From NCBI GenBank assembly GCA_033239125.1, contig BSWB01000004.1, positions 120,041,235 through 120,105,234 on the forward strand: a stretch of DNA of 64,000 nt, given 5' to 3'. The stretch's first letter is position 1. Every line of letters starts with the position of its first letter. The notes under the pieces were generated by a model. The model was not told the origin of the DNA. It worked only from the letters and a program-made list of their open reading frames with translations, and searched no databases. The stretch is from Fagopyrum homotropicum (lineage: Eukaryota; Streptophyta; Magnoliopsida; Caryophyllales; Polygonaceae). Position numbers and translations under genes: made by a program. Positions 1 through 12,118 of the stretch are shown piece by piece.

Positions 1-3000
1 ATATTCTCCCTCAACACCAAAATCAAAGAGTTGAAGGAAGTCATAAAAACTAGCCTTTAGAAGGCAAAGCAACAAGAGGCTAACTATCTAGGGAGAGACA
101 ACCACCAAGGGAATATGAATGACAACCGGAACAATAACCGGAACAACAATTGGAACAACGACTGGAATAACAACAAAAAAAGTTCCAACAACAATTGGCG
201 GTCCAACCAACAACAAAATTCTGATAATTCCTATCCAAATCCTGGAAATTCACTAACTTCTCCATCTTCTTCTACTCCTTTAAAAAGCCAAGGGTAAACA
301 TCAAATGAATCAAACAATAAGGAGAAGGAGAAGCCCGATCCTATGTTAGAGACGATCTTAGGAAAGCTACAAGGGTTGGAGAGCTACATAACTTCGGTTG
401 ATAAAGCACACAAAGTTTTGGAAAACCATATGTTCAGCAAGGCCGGAGAAGTTCCTAGAGATCAAGGGAAGCTTCCCGGGAAGACGGATGATAACCCAAA
501 AGGAAGGGTGATGGCTATCACAACTACGAGCAGTGTGACAACTACCGACCCGTAACCTAAGTTTGTAGAAGTTCCAGCCGAGAAGGAGAAAGAAAAGGGG
601 AAGGAGAAGGAAGATGTCTATATTCCTCCTCCAGCTTACAAACCTCCACTACCATTCCCGCAATTTAGAGCAAGGGCACATCTAGACAAGCAATTCGGTA
701 AGTTCATTGAACTAATGAACAAACTGCACATTAATATACCTTTCATTGATGCTATTGTAGGTATGCCCGCTTACGGGAAGTTCTAGAAAGAGCTCCTCTC
801 TAACAAGAGGAAGCTAGAAGACTTTGGAGAAGTCAAGATGAGTACGAAATCTTCAGAGCTCATCAAAACAATGAGTGAAAAGATGCCCCCAAAGCTGAGA
901 GATCCGGGGTCATTTTGCATTCCAATTGGAGTAGGAAAAGTCACATATGACGCTCTTTGTGACTTGGGAGCAAGCGTTAGCATCATCCCGCTTGCTTTGT
1001 GTAGGAAGGTCGGTTTAGACAAACCTAAACCGGTGAAGATGACGTTATACATGGCGGATCGATCCATAACTCGTCCCGTCGGTATCATTGAAGACATCCC
1101 AGTCAAGCTAGGTAAGTTCTATATTATAATAGACTTTGTTGTGCTTGACATTCCTGCAGATTGTCCGGTTCCGATCACACTCGGAAGACCGTTTCTTGAA
1201 ATATCCGGTTGTATGGTGGATTGCAAGAATGCTAGACTAGCCTTCGACATAGGAGAAGAGAAGGTTTAGTTTGTTCTCTCAACTTTGGTGAAACAGCCAG
1301 CTCTTGGAGAGGATATGTTGAACATCTATGACGAAGAAGCGTCTAGAGAGGAAGTGAGCTCAATTCTATTCAAGGATCTATTGCAAAAGGTCTTAACCAT
1401 GAGCATCATGGAAAAGGGAGAGGAAGAAGAATGCAATGTTGAGATTGAAGCCTTGGAAGAGGTAAAGGAAGTACAAGAGGAAGAGTTTGAAAAACTTTAC
1501 GATGGCTCAGAAAACGTGAGAAATCACGGTCAGTCGTGCTATTCCACAGCTGTGGTTTCACCCAAACTGCCCGTAAACTGTTATTTTAAAAGCAACTGAG
1601 AGTTACACGGTCAAAACCACGGCCGTGGAAGTAACAGTGGTGCCGTAATTTTGGGAATTTCTGAGAACAATTCCGTTCTTTCCACAATTGCTCTTGAGTC
1701 TTCTTCAATCACTCCCACACCCTTAGAGACTTCTAAGGAATCGTCGGACACTCCTCAAGACTCATCAAAGGCATCAATGGCTATGAAATTGAAGTCACTT
1801 CCCACACATCTTCGGTATGCATTTGTTGGAACTAATTCTACTTTTTCCGTAATTGTTAGTTCCGATTTAAGTGAAGATGAACATGAGAAACTAATGGCTG
1901 TTCTAAGGAAACATAAGAAAGCCTTAGGTTATACCATAGAGGATCTTTTAGGAATTAAACCATCATTATGCATGCACAAGATTCTAATGGAGGAAGGTTT
2001 TAAGCCTTCGCGACAACCTCAAAGACTGTTAAATCCGATCATGAAGGAGGTTGTCAAAAAGGAAATTCTTAAGTTACTTGACGCAGGTATCATCTATCCT
2101 ATCTCCGATAGCAAGTGGGTGAGCCCCGTTCAAGTTGTCCCGAAGAAAAGAGGAATGGAGGATGTGCATTGACTACCCGCTACCATTCATAGATCAAATG
2201 CTTGAGAGCTTAGCACTACACTCTTATTTCTATTATCTTGACGGTTATAGTGGTTTCTTCCAGATTCCGATCCATCCGGACGATCAAGAGAAGTCCACAT
2301 TCACATGCCCGTGGGGTACGCTTGCTTATAGAAGGATGTCATTCGGGCTTTGCAATGCCCCAACCACCTTTCAAAGGTGTATGATGGCCATCTTCTCGGT
2401 GTATGTTGAGGAAATCATGGAGGTTTTTATGGATGATTTTTCTGTTTATGGTTCCTCATTCGATAATTGTCTTTCTAACCTTTCTCTTGTGTTGTAAACG
2501 TGTGAAGACACTAACCTAGTTCTTAATTGGGAGAAGTGTCAATTCATGGTTAGGAAAGGCATTGTACTAGGACACTTGATCTCTAGTAGAGGGATCGAAG
2601 TTGATAAGGCAAAGATAGAGACTATAGAGAAACTTTCTCCTCCTCTTCGGTGAAGGGGATAAGAAGTTTTCTAGGGCATGCTGGATTTTATAGAAGATTC
2701 GTCAAGGACTTTTCTAAGATTTCAAAACCGCTAACTAATCTATTGATGAAGGATGCAGTTTATGATTTTTCGCAGGATTGTTTAGATGTTTTCTATAAGA
2801 TCCGGGAAGCTCTCATCTCAGCCCCGATTATCCAACCTCTGGACTGGAATCTCCCGTTCGAGGTTATGTGTGACGCACGTGACATAGCTGTTGGAGCGTT
2901 GCTTGGGCAAAAGAAGGAAGGCTGGACCCATGCCATTTATTATGATAGCAAGACGCTAGATGAAGCGCAGCCCAACTATGCCACAACTTAGATAGAATTT

Positions 3001-4594
3001 TTAGCCATTGTATATGCATTTGAAAAGTTTGTTCTTATCTTGTAGGAGCGAAGGTGATTGTATACACGGACCATTCAACAATCTGGTACTTACTCTCCAA
3101 GAAGAATGCGAAACCGAGGCTGATTAGATGGATTCTTCTCCTACAATAACTCGATCTAGAGATCCGCGACAAGAAAGGCTCGGAAAATTCTATTGCGGAT
3201 CATTTGAGTCGTCTACCACACATTGAAGACGACGATCTACCCATTGATGACTCCTTCCTGGATGAGCACTTACACATCATAGAGGAGTGCATCAATAAGA
3301 TCTCTAGAAGTAACGAACCTTGGTTTGTTGATTTTGTAAATTACTTGGTTTGTCAGGAAATACCTCCCGGATTATCCTATGCACAAAGAAAGAAGTTCTT
3401 TAGGGATGTCCGGCAATACTTTTGGAATGAACCTCTACTCTTCAAGAGAGGTCCCGACGGCATCATTAGGAGATGTGTGCCGGAAGACGAGATGCAAAGC
3501 GACATTCATCATTGTCATTCAATACCTTGTGGAGGATACACTAGTTCCAATAAAACTAGCGCTAAGGTATTGCAATCCGGATTCTTTTGGCCTACTTTAT
3601 TTAAGGATGTGCAAACCTTTTTTTTTTGTTGTGATGCTTTTCAAAGAACAGGAAATATCTCTAGGAGAAACGAGATGCCTCTCAATAACAATCAGGAGGT
3701 GGAAATCTTCGATGTTTGGGGAGTCGACTTCATGGGACCTTTCCCATCATCTTGTGGAAACCAATACATACTTCTAGTTGTATATTATGTTTTGAGATGG
3801 GTCGAAGCTATTGCCTCTCCAACTAATGATGCCATGGTTGTTGTCAAGTTCTTTATTAGAATTATCTTCCCAAGGTTTGGGACACCACAGACCATCATTA
3901 GTGACGGAGGTTCACACTTCATGGCCGACGATTCAAAGCTCTACTAGCTATGTATGTGGTGACTCACAAGATCACCACTCCCTACCACCCACAAACGAGT
4001 GGGCAAGTGGAGATTTCGAATAGAGAGATCAAGGGCATCCTTGAGAAGACGGTGTCAAAGACAAGGAAGGATTGGTCTTTGAAACTAGATGATGCGCTAT
4101 GGGTGTATAGGACTGCATACAAGACTCCTATAGGTACAACACCATACAACCTTGTGTATGGGTAGTCTTGTCATCTCCCGGTGGAGCTAGAACACAAGGC
4201 ATACTGGGCTGTGAAGTGGTTGAACTTGAGCATGAAGGAAGCGGGCGAGAAGCGCCTGTTGGACCTTAACGAGCTTGAAGAACTCCGCTTGAACGCCTAT
4301 GAGAACGCCAAGATTTACAAAGAAAGGGCGAAGCGTTGAGATGATAAGCATATCATTCCAAAGGACCTCAAAGAAGGAGATCAAGTTCTCCTCTTCAATT
4401 CGAGACTTCGGCTCTTTCCAGGTAAGCTTAAATCTCGTTGGACTGGACCTTATTTAATTAAACATATTTTTCCCCATGGCGCAGTTGAAGTATGGAGTGA
4501 AAAGAGCGGAAGTTTCAAGGTGAATGGCCAACGCCTTAAGAAGTATTCACCGGAGCTCCCGGTTGAGGAAATCGCTCCGATTGTCCTCGAGTAA
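1..4594 (+). pseudogene. Athila gag-pol polyprotein, decayed
   Basis: Fragments in order: Asn-rich gag linker (about 115-297), gag C-terminus (343-555), aspartic protease with DLGASVSIIP (838-1269), RT (1651-2497, FMDD at about 2426), RNase H (2650-2991, continuing to about 3220), and integrase (3204-4594, including a WGVDFMGPF block and an HPQTSGQVE block). In-frame stops lie near 296, 553, 784, 1267, 1597, 2170, 2495, 2989, 3946, 4163 and 4337. Around 2150-2185 two short deletions remove the conserved RT block between the KKxGM and LPFIDQM motifs that the copy at 43100-43300 retains. The pol end (TAA at 4592-4594) matches the intact copy. Non-functional. Confidence 0.92.
1521..1645. promoter_or_regulatory. 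Palindromic CACGGCCGTG module in the protease-RT linker of A1
   Basis: The core CCACGGCCGTGG lies at 1617-1628 and a degenerate core TTCCACAGCTGTGG at 1542-1555. Half-sites AATCACGGTC (from 1522), TACACGGTC and GCCGTAATTTT flank them. The same place in the young copies (42545-42665) carries equivalent cores. Function unknown. Confidence 0.6.
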
Positions 4595-4844
4595 ACTCAG
4601 TAACGGTCTAGCTACGGACCCAAAAGAAGCGCTTCTTGGGAGGCAACCCAAGGTATTGCATGTACGTTTTTGTTTTTTCTTTCTTAGATTAGTTTAGTTT
4701 AGTTGTTTTTGTTTTATTTTCCCCTCGATACCTCCCGGTATGTTAAGTTTTTGGATGTAGGAATAAGGAATGGGCAAGGGAAGGAAGAAAAAGTTAGAAG
4801 GAATTGACGAAACTTGGATTTTTGCACACAAAAGAGACTTCCAC

Positions 4845-4975
4845 GCCTAAAACCACGGCCGTGGAAGTAACAGGTGGCCATAATTTCCCAAAATTTGACA
4901 CAAATCAGAGAAAAACCACGGGTCCGTACATTTCCACAGCCGTAGAATGCCTCGAGTGACCGTGTTTTTCCAAAT
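4845..4975. promoter_or_regulatory. Palindromic module in the A1 post-pol spacer
   Basis: Core CCACGGCCGTGG at 4853-4864 and eroded core CCACAGCCGTAG at 4933-4944. They are followed by the outward half-site GACCGTG. The equivalent site in the tandem element is 45930-46070. Confidence 0.6.
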
Positions 4976-5374
4976 AATTGACGGCCACTATATAAACCAC
5001 CTTCCTTCACTAAAACACCACAAAACCCCCTTTCCACGCCCAGAACCACGCCCAAATCGCCGCAACCTTTCCTCATCCCGTAATTCTTCATCTAGAGTCC
5101 GATTCGATCGATTCTTCAGCCTAAAGTGGAGCATTTCTAACCATCTACAAGATCCAAGCAACAAACTGAGTGAACAATCCACGTTGGAGAAGGAATTTGG
5201 ATTTGAAAAATCCAAACCTAGGTTTTTACTCCCTTTTCTCTTCTTTGTCAATTTGGTTCAATTTCTTCGAAAGATTTTAGGAGAACTGAACGAAATTGGA
5301 ATTGCAATTAGTCTAGGGCTGTGATTGTTGATTTTGGTGTGAAATTGCTGAGATTTGAGAGAAAAAGAGAAAAA

Positions 5375-5433
5375 CTACGGTCCCGTACATTTCCACGGCC
5401 GTGGAAAATCAAGAACTGACCGTGGTTTTTTCT
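5375..5433. promoter_or_regulatory. Palindromic module just upstream of the A1 ATHILA ORF
   Basis: The perfect palindrome TTCCACGGCCGTGGAA (5391-5406) is bracketed by half-sites CTACGGTC on the left and GACCGTGGTTTT on the right. It ends a few bases before the ORF. The same three-part layout lies directly before the ORF in the young copies and, with another core, in family 2. Confidence 0.65.
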
Positions 5434-5434
5434 G

Positions 5435-6976
5435 TTGTCGAGAGAAAATGTCAGAAGAAAGTCTAGTAGGAACAAGAAGCAAAAGGGTGATAGTTCCTCA
5501 TGTTCCCAACTCCCTCCTAGTGAACCATCATCACCACCACCTCCTAGAATCCCTAGAATCCATGAGGATTACCTAGGAGCCTTAGAGAAGATTGAAAAGA
5601 GGCCAATCATAAGACCTAGATTTCTTGTCCTAGAGGAGCTTGAAGAGCTCAATGTGGTGAATGACTTAACTTGGCTCTTGGATAGAGCCGGATTGATCAT
5701 CTTCTCCGCTATTAGAGAAGATGCCTATGAGGAGATAACAAGGGAGTTTGTGACTTCCTTTGAGCATAGCAACGTGAACCGAACGATCTCCTTTAGGCTA
5801 ATGGAGCAAAACTACGAGTTCTCCATCATTCAGTTCGGAACCTTCTTTGGGTTCCATGAGAGTTTCAATGGTAGGTTTGCCGGGGGAGTGTATGTTAAGG
5901 ATTTTTGGGAAGACATTGCTATGATATATGCTAGTGAGGATCGTTGGAAACCGGCCGAAACCAAGGCTAAGCTCATCTACCACTTAGCCTTGAAGATAGC
6001 CCATAGAGTCCTTTCGGAGTGCCTTTTCCCTAGGAACGAGACACCCCAAAAGATCAAGACCGATGAGCTTTTCCTCCTCTATTGCATGCTTACCGGTAGA
6101 TCCACGGATTTTGCCACCCTCCTTGCCTCCACCATTAGCAAGTTGAAAAACAAAAAGGCCGGGAACATAGGTTATGGGGGTATGATGACTCACATCGCCA
6201 ATCAGTTGGGGATAGACTACTCCGCATGTACTAGGATAGCGGCGAGACCTTTGGGTCTCAATGGGCTTATGACTAGAGGTATCATCTTCCCCCGACACCG
6301 AGCTCCACCTACCGCAGCCATGCCTTGGGAGGAGAGAGGTGGTAGAGGTATCCCGTGGCTTCCCGAGTACTCAATCATGCTAGGCCGCCACAAATGGAAG
6401 GAGACCTTTGTACCCATGCATGCCAATAGATTTGTAGCTCCTCCATATGTGCCGGATGAGGTTCCAACTGAGGATGATGATAAGGAGATGGGAGGAGGAG
6501 ATGACTATGATGTAGGAGGCGCTGAGCATGATTTTGGTACATTTCCGGACCAGCCGGCCGACTTCCCGGAGCCTCCTAGGCGATCTCCCCGCCCTTCTAG
6601 ACCTTCCGGTTCCTCTTCCTCACGTAGGGCTAGTGTGAGTGAGAGGCCGACGTGGATAGAGACTCCACCCGCTTGGTATAGAGAGCAGCCTTCATGGATA
6701 TGAGCTGCTCCTCCATGGTATGATCATCCACCGGTGGCACCGACTCCTCCTCAGGATGCTCCCGCAAGGTATGGCCAGCCGCCATGTTGGTATTCGTAGT
6801 TACCGGAGTGGGCGACCGATCTTTCGAGGAGAGTGGGAGATCTAGAGATCCATCAGCATGCCCATGACGTTGAGCACCAGGAGAACACCCATTTCTTTAG
6901 GGATGTCTACCGCCAACAGTTTGGGCGGAACTTCAGCTCGGACTTCTATCCATTCCCGCCGCCGCCTTCCCAGTGA
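5435..6976 (+). pseudogene. ATHILA-type ORF (Arabidopsis retrotransposon ORF-1 like), two stops
   Basis: Reads in one frame to a TGA at 6974-6976, with in-frame stops at 6701-6703 and 6797-6799. The order is a basic Ser/Pro-rich N-terminus, the conserved central domain (DLTWLLDRAGL, EDAYEEITRE, FGFHE, ETPQKIKTDELF, GGMMTHIA and SACTRIAA blocks), an acidic linker, and a Trp/Pro-rich tail ending near FPFPPPPSQ. It matches the 522-residue intact version at 46521-48089 along its length. The family is known from Athila elements and sits where retroviruses carry env. Its biochemical role is unknown and no signal peptide is visible. Confidence 0.88.
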
Positions 6977-7065
6977 TGATGATGAGATGATCCGCCGGTT
7001 AGAGGCGCTCCACCACCATTAGTGAGTTTCTTTTGCTTTTCTTTTCTTTTCTTTATTTCTTTTGA

Positions 7066-7105
7066 ACATTGAGGACAATGTGTATTTCAAGTATGGGGTG
7101 GGGTG
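7066..7105 (+). promoter_or_regulatory. Internal hairpin plus AAGTATGGGG block, PPT-like
   Basis: The inverted repeat ACATTG-AGGA-CAATGT (7066-7081) is followed by AAGTATGGGGTGGGGTG (7089-7105). The true 3' polypurine region at 8296-8334 has the same plan: a hairpin with GGAC in the loop, then AAGTATGGGG. It may be a second plus-strand priming site. Confidence 0.5.
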
Positions 7106-8295
7106 TGACTATCGTTTGTAACAACTCTACTCACTTTGTTTGCTTATGTCTATGAACACTTGCATGTTTCCATTCGTTGTCACGCGTTTCATTATCGCAT
7201 TGCATGAAAAAGGCTTGGAAAAACCCATAAAAATTTGAATAATTTGAAAAGATTTTGTGCTTCTAAGATTAGAGATGACTTCTATGATGAAATTCAATTG
7301 TGGAATGAGTTTTTGATGACAATTGTATGCTTGAACTGAATTATGAATTGTGAAGAGATTGATTATGTTGTTTATCCTTTCTTGCAAGTTTCATAATGTG
7401 AAGGTTTTTATCTAAATCATTTTGAGAAATGAAGTTGAAATCACAATATAAGTTCCTATACTTCTTTATGAGATGATTAAGGCACCTCGATTTTCTTACT
7501 TCTTTCTTTGATCATTTAGCCCCTCAATGAAAATATTTGCCTCCTTTACCTATCCGGGATTTAGGAAGAGTTGATTTTGGCATGTTTGATGTGGGAGGGC
7601 CATGAAAGTAATTGTTTGAATTAAAAGTGTAGGAAAATATAGGTTTGGGAAAGTCAATCATGATGATGAGTAACTCGGCACCATTCACATAACCGGGTAT
7701 TTGTGTGTTGCCAAAGTCGGATTGAGCGATATTCCTAACGGATTATGGTATGTGCATCAAGGGTTTGAGGCATCTCGACATTGAGAAACACCAATCTCCT
7801 AGGCTTTGGTTTTTGTGCACCGCTGTCCAAAACTCCAAAAGTAAAGTCGAAAAACTATGTGAAAAAAGTCTTGAGCAAAGCTCTAAGTTGGTGGTTAGTT
7901 CAAATGGTGAAAAGAAAAGAGTTTGTGTTGTCCCTTTTTCCCGGATTCATACACCACATTCCTTTACAAGTTTTCCCACCTTTTCTGTATTCTTAACCTT
8001 ACTTGAAAGTCCTTGAGATGATAAGAGTGTTATTTGACTTGGTGATCTAAATTGAAGTTTCACATGTTTGATTTTGACAATGCTTGAAGGTTATGATGTT
8101 TGTCTTGAAGTTTAGGCAATTTATGAAGTTCCTTTACTTTGCATATTTTGGTGTATGTGTATGAACGTTTTTAAGGATGAATGAAGAAAGATTTGAGGAT
8201 GATCTATTGATTAGAAGCACATTACCAAAAAAGATTCTTTTGTTTTATTTTGCATTCATATTTCATTCTACCTTATGTTCTAAGCTTTTGAAAAC

Positions 8296-8334
8296 CTTGC
8301 TTGGGGACAAGCAAGTGACAAGTATGGGGTATTT
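8296..8334 (+). promoter_or_regulatory. 3' hairpin and polypurine tract at LTR border
   Basis: CTTGC-TTGGGGACAA-GCAAG forms a short stem-loop (8296-8315). AAGTATGGGG (about 8320-8329) and a short T-rich run follow, then the LTR TGTTAG. Position directly before the 3' LTR is that of the plus-strand primer. Confidence 0.6.
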
Positions 8335-8639
8335 TGTTAGCATGAAATATGACTATATTTTAGGCACTTGTTTTAGTTATTTTTCCCTCCTTTATTTGTA
8401 CATAGATATGAGTTTGAAGCAATTGTGAGCTCATTCACCCACTTTGTCGATATAGATATCTACACTAGCTTTGTTTTGTTTATAGGTGAATAAAGGCTTG
8501 GATTGGAGCAAAATGTGGAAGGAAAAAATATTTTTGATCATGCTTGATAGCAAAGAGATGCTTTGGAGAAGCTAAGGAAGGAGCATGAGTGAAGAACATC
8601 ACAGAATAAAGGCTTTCACAAAGAATTGGATTTCCGCGC

Positions 8640-8755
8640 CCTAAATTATGGCCGTGGATTTGGCATTGGATCGTGGAAAGTGAGTTCGAAGCACAACAGA
8701 AAGTTACACGGTCTAAACCACGGCCGTGGAAAGTTATAAGACCGTGATTTCCATG
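8640..8755. promoter_or_regulatory. Palindromic module in the upstream half of A1 LTR
   Basis: Core CCACGGCCGTGG at 8718-8729, with TACACGGTC to the left and GACCGTGATTT to the right. A partial site, GGCCGTGG, lies near 8650. It lies upstream of the TATA-like box. Confidence 0.6.
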
Positions 8756-9324
8756 ACGAAGATGACGTGTCATATTTGCCACGTCAGCGACGGTTATTGG
8801 GCTTTCTCGTAACCCTATTTCGCCCTATAAGAAGGCTTGAGATGAGAGTTTCGAATATCTTCGCTTAGAGCTTCGGAGACGGCTGCTTTAGGGTTCATTT
8901 TGCATACACTTGCAATCGACGTTCGTGATTGAGGCGAAGGATTGGAGATTGGGAGAAAGACGTGATTTTCGGAGATTGTGTAATTTTAGGATATTCTAGG
9001 GTCTACATTGGAGAACGGATTGACATCCAGTTCTTCGTTGATTCTCTAGATCATTTTGAGGATTTCTATTCCTTCTTTTCGGAATTGATAAACATACTAC
9101 TTTTGTTATTCGGATTCGAGATTGACTTTCATTTGTTATTGAGTTTTTGAAGGTTTTCATCTTTCTTTCTTCTTAAATTGATTTTTTGATATCATGATGA
9201 TGGTTATTGGCTAAAACCCTTTAGCAATTCTAAGGTGAAGGGTTGATAGTTGTGGCTTTGATGATGATAGATCGATCATAAACAGATTTGACCCTGAGAG
9301 TGTGAGAAACCTCGTCGAGACCCT

Positions 9325-9375
9325 AAATCACGGTCTATTCTTGAGTTCCACGGCCGTGGAATCTCAAGATCTAGC
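9325..9375. promoter_or_regulatory. Extended palindromic module in the downstream half of A1 LTR
   Basis: TTCCACGGCCGTGGAA (9346-9361) is extended by CTTGAG on the left and TCTCAAG on the right, giving an inverted repeat of about 30 bp. Outer half-sites are AATCACGGTC and GCCGTGATTTT. The young LTRs keep the same block at 39060-39125. Confidence 0.65.
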
Positions 9376-9968
9376 CGTGATTTTCTCTGTTTTACGACCT
9401 TTTCTTTTGCTTTAATCCAAAGTTAAAGATTAGCTTTAACCTAGCATTGGTTTTCCTTTCCTAGGTAGTAGTGAGACTCAACATCCTCTATTTCGGTTTC
9501 GAGTGTCACAACCTTAACCGTTTTAATTTATCTTTGATTCCTTGGGTTTGGACATGGGTATTTGAGAGTAATTCTTGTCCTTAGATCCTTTCTATCCTGC
9601 AACCTCAACAACCTTTATAGAGAGTGTCCTTGGGTGAGATATATAGGATTTTGGAACTTCATCGTACATAACCTTACATTAGTTATACCTTTGCAATCTC
9701 AACTCTGTCCTTATATCTATAGAATATCTTGAATCGATTGCCACAATTGGAGACCTGGATCTTTAGGCTTGCTGTTTTCCTCAATATTTGCAAAGCTTTT
9801 ATACTTTCACTCGCTCGATTATTCGAAACTGATTTTGTTTCACTAAATCCCTGAGTTCGATACTCTGGAATATTTGCTTAACTACGCCGATCCGTACACT
9901 GTAGGTTGCTTGCTTTTGTTTCAGTTTTATAATTAAAACTTATTTGCACGCACGCTTTTGGGCAAATA

Positions 9969-10024
9969 CGCCCCTAAAGGGATAGGTATAGCTCATCCCA
10001 ATCTTCCTTTGAATACATCTAACA
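9969..10024. other. Short unassigned segment between two LTRs
   Basis: 56 bp separate the A1 LTR end from the next LTR. I recognise nothing in it. It may be flanking sequence of A1 or the remains of another element. Confidence 0.4.
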
Positions 10025-12050
10025 TGTAACACCCCGAATCCGCGGGACTCGGAGCGCTACGGACTAGGATCTCACAATGGATCCTGACCCTATCCTGACA
10101 ACAAGTTCACTGGATCTTACAACAAGAAACACATAAATAAAAAACCAAATACATAAAACTATAGAATCATATCTAAAAATTACATACAAAACCACAACCG
10201 AGTACAAAATGGCAACAACATAAACATCCGTGTACATAAACTTCCCAAAAACCCACACATCCTAATGTATGGTAGCCCTCGGCTGATCACCCATCTGGAT
10301 CACTCTGCAGTCTTCCTATCCTGCAGAATATCTACAACACGGTATAAAACATTAGGTGACACTCAATGAATAAAAATAATAGCAATAGCACATACAACAC
10401 ATTATCACATCACAATATGCAATGCTCACACACATATCCGTTTATTATCTTCATTACGTTATACCATTATTAATTCAACTTATTTGTGACACGAGGAACA
10501 CCCGGAACCTCGCCTCTATCCCCTTTCGCACAGGTTTTGAATCGGGGATCAAGCCTCCCCACCTATAGTACCGGTCGCAAAGAACCTCCACACTCTCGAC
10601 GAGCTTCAAGCAAGTTGTCACAACTCGTTATAATGCACTTGAGCCATTTAATATACATATATGGTCGTCCTAGTCCGGTTAGGTTATCAATGCAACATTC
10701 ATATGCACAAACATCACTATAACAACTGCTCAAACCTATAAACGCTAGCTAAGTAAGCCCGAAGGACTTACCTGTCACAAGATAGTCCTAAACAGTGGTC
10801 ATGATTTCCCTTCGAGGAAATGATCATTGCCTGTATAAACAAGGCACACAAATATCAATCACTATCCACAGGCTAGGAGATTCCACCTCCTAGTCTTCAA
10901 GATCTCGCAAGATCATAACCATAACACAATCCACAATATCAATATTCTCAAAGATCATAACTATCAATCCATAAACTCAACATCTCACAATTCCTCAAAC
11001 CTCTCAAAAGTATCATCTAATGAACATTCCTCAATCTCAATTATAATCCCAATTTAATTAATTAATATTTAATTAATTAAATTAACTTTCACCAGAATAA
11101 CGTTTTGCCGGAGACTTTTTGTGAACTCACCTGTCATCAAATTTATCAAACAAACAACCCACAATCACCAACATAATATAACAAGCATAATGGAGTTTCC
11201 AATTATCTATTTTGACAAGCCTAAGGTCAGTTTAGGCCAAATTGCAATACGGAAAATGAATAAATTCATAACTTATTCGTTACTAACACAATTGATGATT
11301 TGAAAGAAGATTCGGAATCACAACGACGCAGACTACGTTTAGACAACATCAAATTCACCGGATATGAGCAACGGAACTGGCTTGATGACATATATGCTCG
11401 ACCAGATCTTCATTAGCTTGGAAACGGAGAAACTCGGTACCAAAATGAAGAGAATGAAGAGAGGAATCCAAAAACTCAAACGGATTTGAAATCCGATTAG
11501 AAACGGAGTGTAGATCTGAGTTTCAAGGTCGAGAGAAATCAGAGCTTTTACGAGGAAACGTGGAAGAAAATGACTTAATATACTATTTTCTGCTATTTAT
11601 AGCGAAGTCGATAATTATGCTTTAGTGAAGTCGATAATTATCCTTTAACCGATCCAAAGGAGGGTTGAACTCCCTTCCCCAAACTTCTCAAAATTGGAAT
11701 AATAAGTGTGGAATATTGTAGGGATAATTATTCCGCAACTACCTCGGAAAACTCGTATTCCTAAACCGTCTTTCTTAGTCGCTAAGAAACAAAATAGCGA
11801 CTCTTTTTGCTATTATGCCTTTCCATGTTATTTCATATCTAAAACATGTCTGATGTCGTGATCATTTCTCTCAACTGCATTTTTTTTAATTGAAGTTCCC
11901 AAATGCTCCAAATAACACCAGAGGGTAAAAATAACTACCCGGGGGAAAAAGTAAAAAATTTCCAATAAGTCCAAAATTACGCCAGGAACACAACTGTGAG
12001 ACTCATACTCATCACTTACGCACTCTTCGCGATTTGTGTTTCAAATACTA
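10025..12050 (-). repeat. Tekay-like LTR (probably solo), minus strand
   Basis: The left edge TGTAACACCCC at 10025 is the reverse complement of an LTR 3' end. Bases 10025 to about 11000 resemble the reverse complement of the T2 LTR at about 36850-37762, including the GGATCCATTGTGAGATC-type block. Further right the sequence diverges. A minus-strand TATA box (CTATAAATAGC) lies at about 11592-11602 and an AT palindrome at 11047-11085. The right boundary is uncertain and no target duplication was found. No adjacent matching internal sequence was seen, hence the solo-LTR suggestion. Confidence 0.55.
11604..11645. repeat. Short tandem duplication
   Basis: GAAGTCGATAATTAT occurs twice about 27 bp apart, inside the presumed U3 of the minus-strand LTR. 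Confidence 0.6.
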
Positions 12051-12118
12051 TCGATGATTAAGTTAATCAACATTAATCATCATTAATTAGAATTCGAAAA
12101 TCCTAGCTCTTATATAGC

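Larger units (their letters stand above)
4595..5434 (+). other. Post-pol spacer of A1
   Basis: This non-coding spacer lies between the pol stop and the ATHILA ORF. It begins with a conserved GAAGCGCTTCTTGGGAGGC segment (about 4626-4644) that recurs in every Athila copy here, in either orientation. It contains two palindromic modules and pyrimidine-rich stretches. Short open frames on both strands are antisense or overlap shadows rich in the module-encoded peptide HGRG. No gene is supported. Confidence 0.7.
6977..8334 (+). other. 3' spacer of A1 between ATHILA ORF and LTR
   Basis: About 1.36 kb of AT-rich non-coding sequence, conserved in order with 48090-49431. It starts with a pyrimidine run, then a hairpin and purine block at 7066-7105, and ends with the hairpin and polypurine tract at the LTR edge. 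Small open frames inside (for example 7750-8016) differ between copies and are not supported as genes. Confidence 0.7.
1..9968 (+). mobile_element. Athila-lineage Ty3/gypsy element A1, 5' part outside the window
   Basis: This is an old retrotransposon copy with the order gag-protease-RT-RNase H-integrase, spacer, ATHILA-type ORF, long 3' spacer, 3' LTR. It is collinear with the young tandem element at 38175-62230 and clearly the same family at protein level. It carries about a dozen in-frame stops in pol and two in the ATHILA ORF, so it is dead. Its 5' LTR and gag start lie upstream of base 1. The right end is set by homology of the LTR end near 9968, where the usual terminal CA is eroded. 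No target duplication can be tested. Confidence 0.9.
8335..9968 (+). repeat. 3' LTR of element A1
   Basis: Begins TGTTAGCATGAAAT like the LTR at 38175 and ends near CACGCACGC...GCAAATA, equivalent to the intact CACGCACGC...GCGAACA. Length is about 1634 bp against 1542 bp for the young LTRs. A TATA-like CCTATAAGAA lies at about 8823. The U5-like end shows the conserved CCGTACACTG segment (about 9891). Two palindromic modules are inside. Confidence 0.85.

Noticed and set aside
4714..5091. Minus-strand open frames with repeated HGRG peptide phrases (also 8480-8782, 45809-46132, 57066-57389)
   Set aside because: CCACGGCCGTGG reads as HGR in several frames. The frames cover non-coding spacer or LTR, differ between copies and have no recognisable domain.
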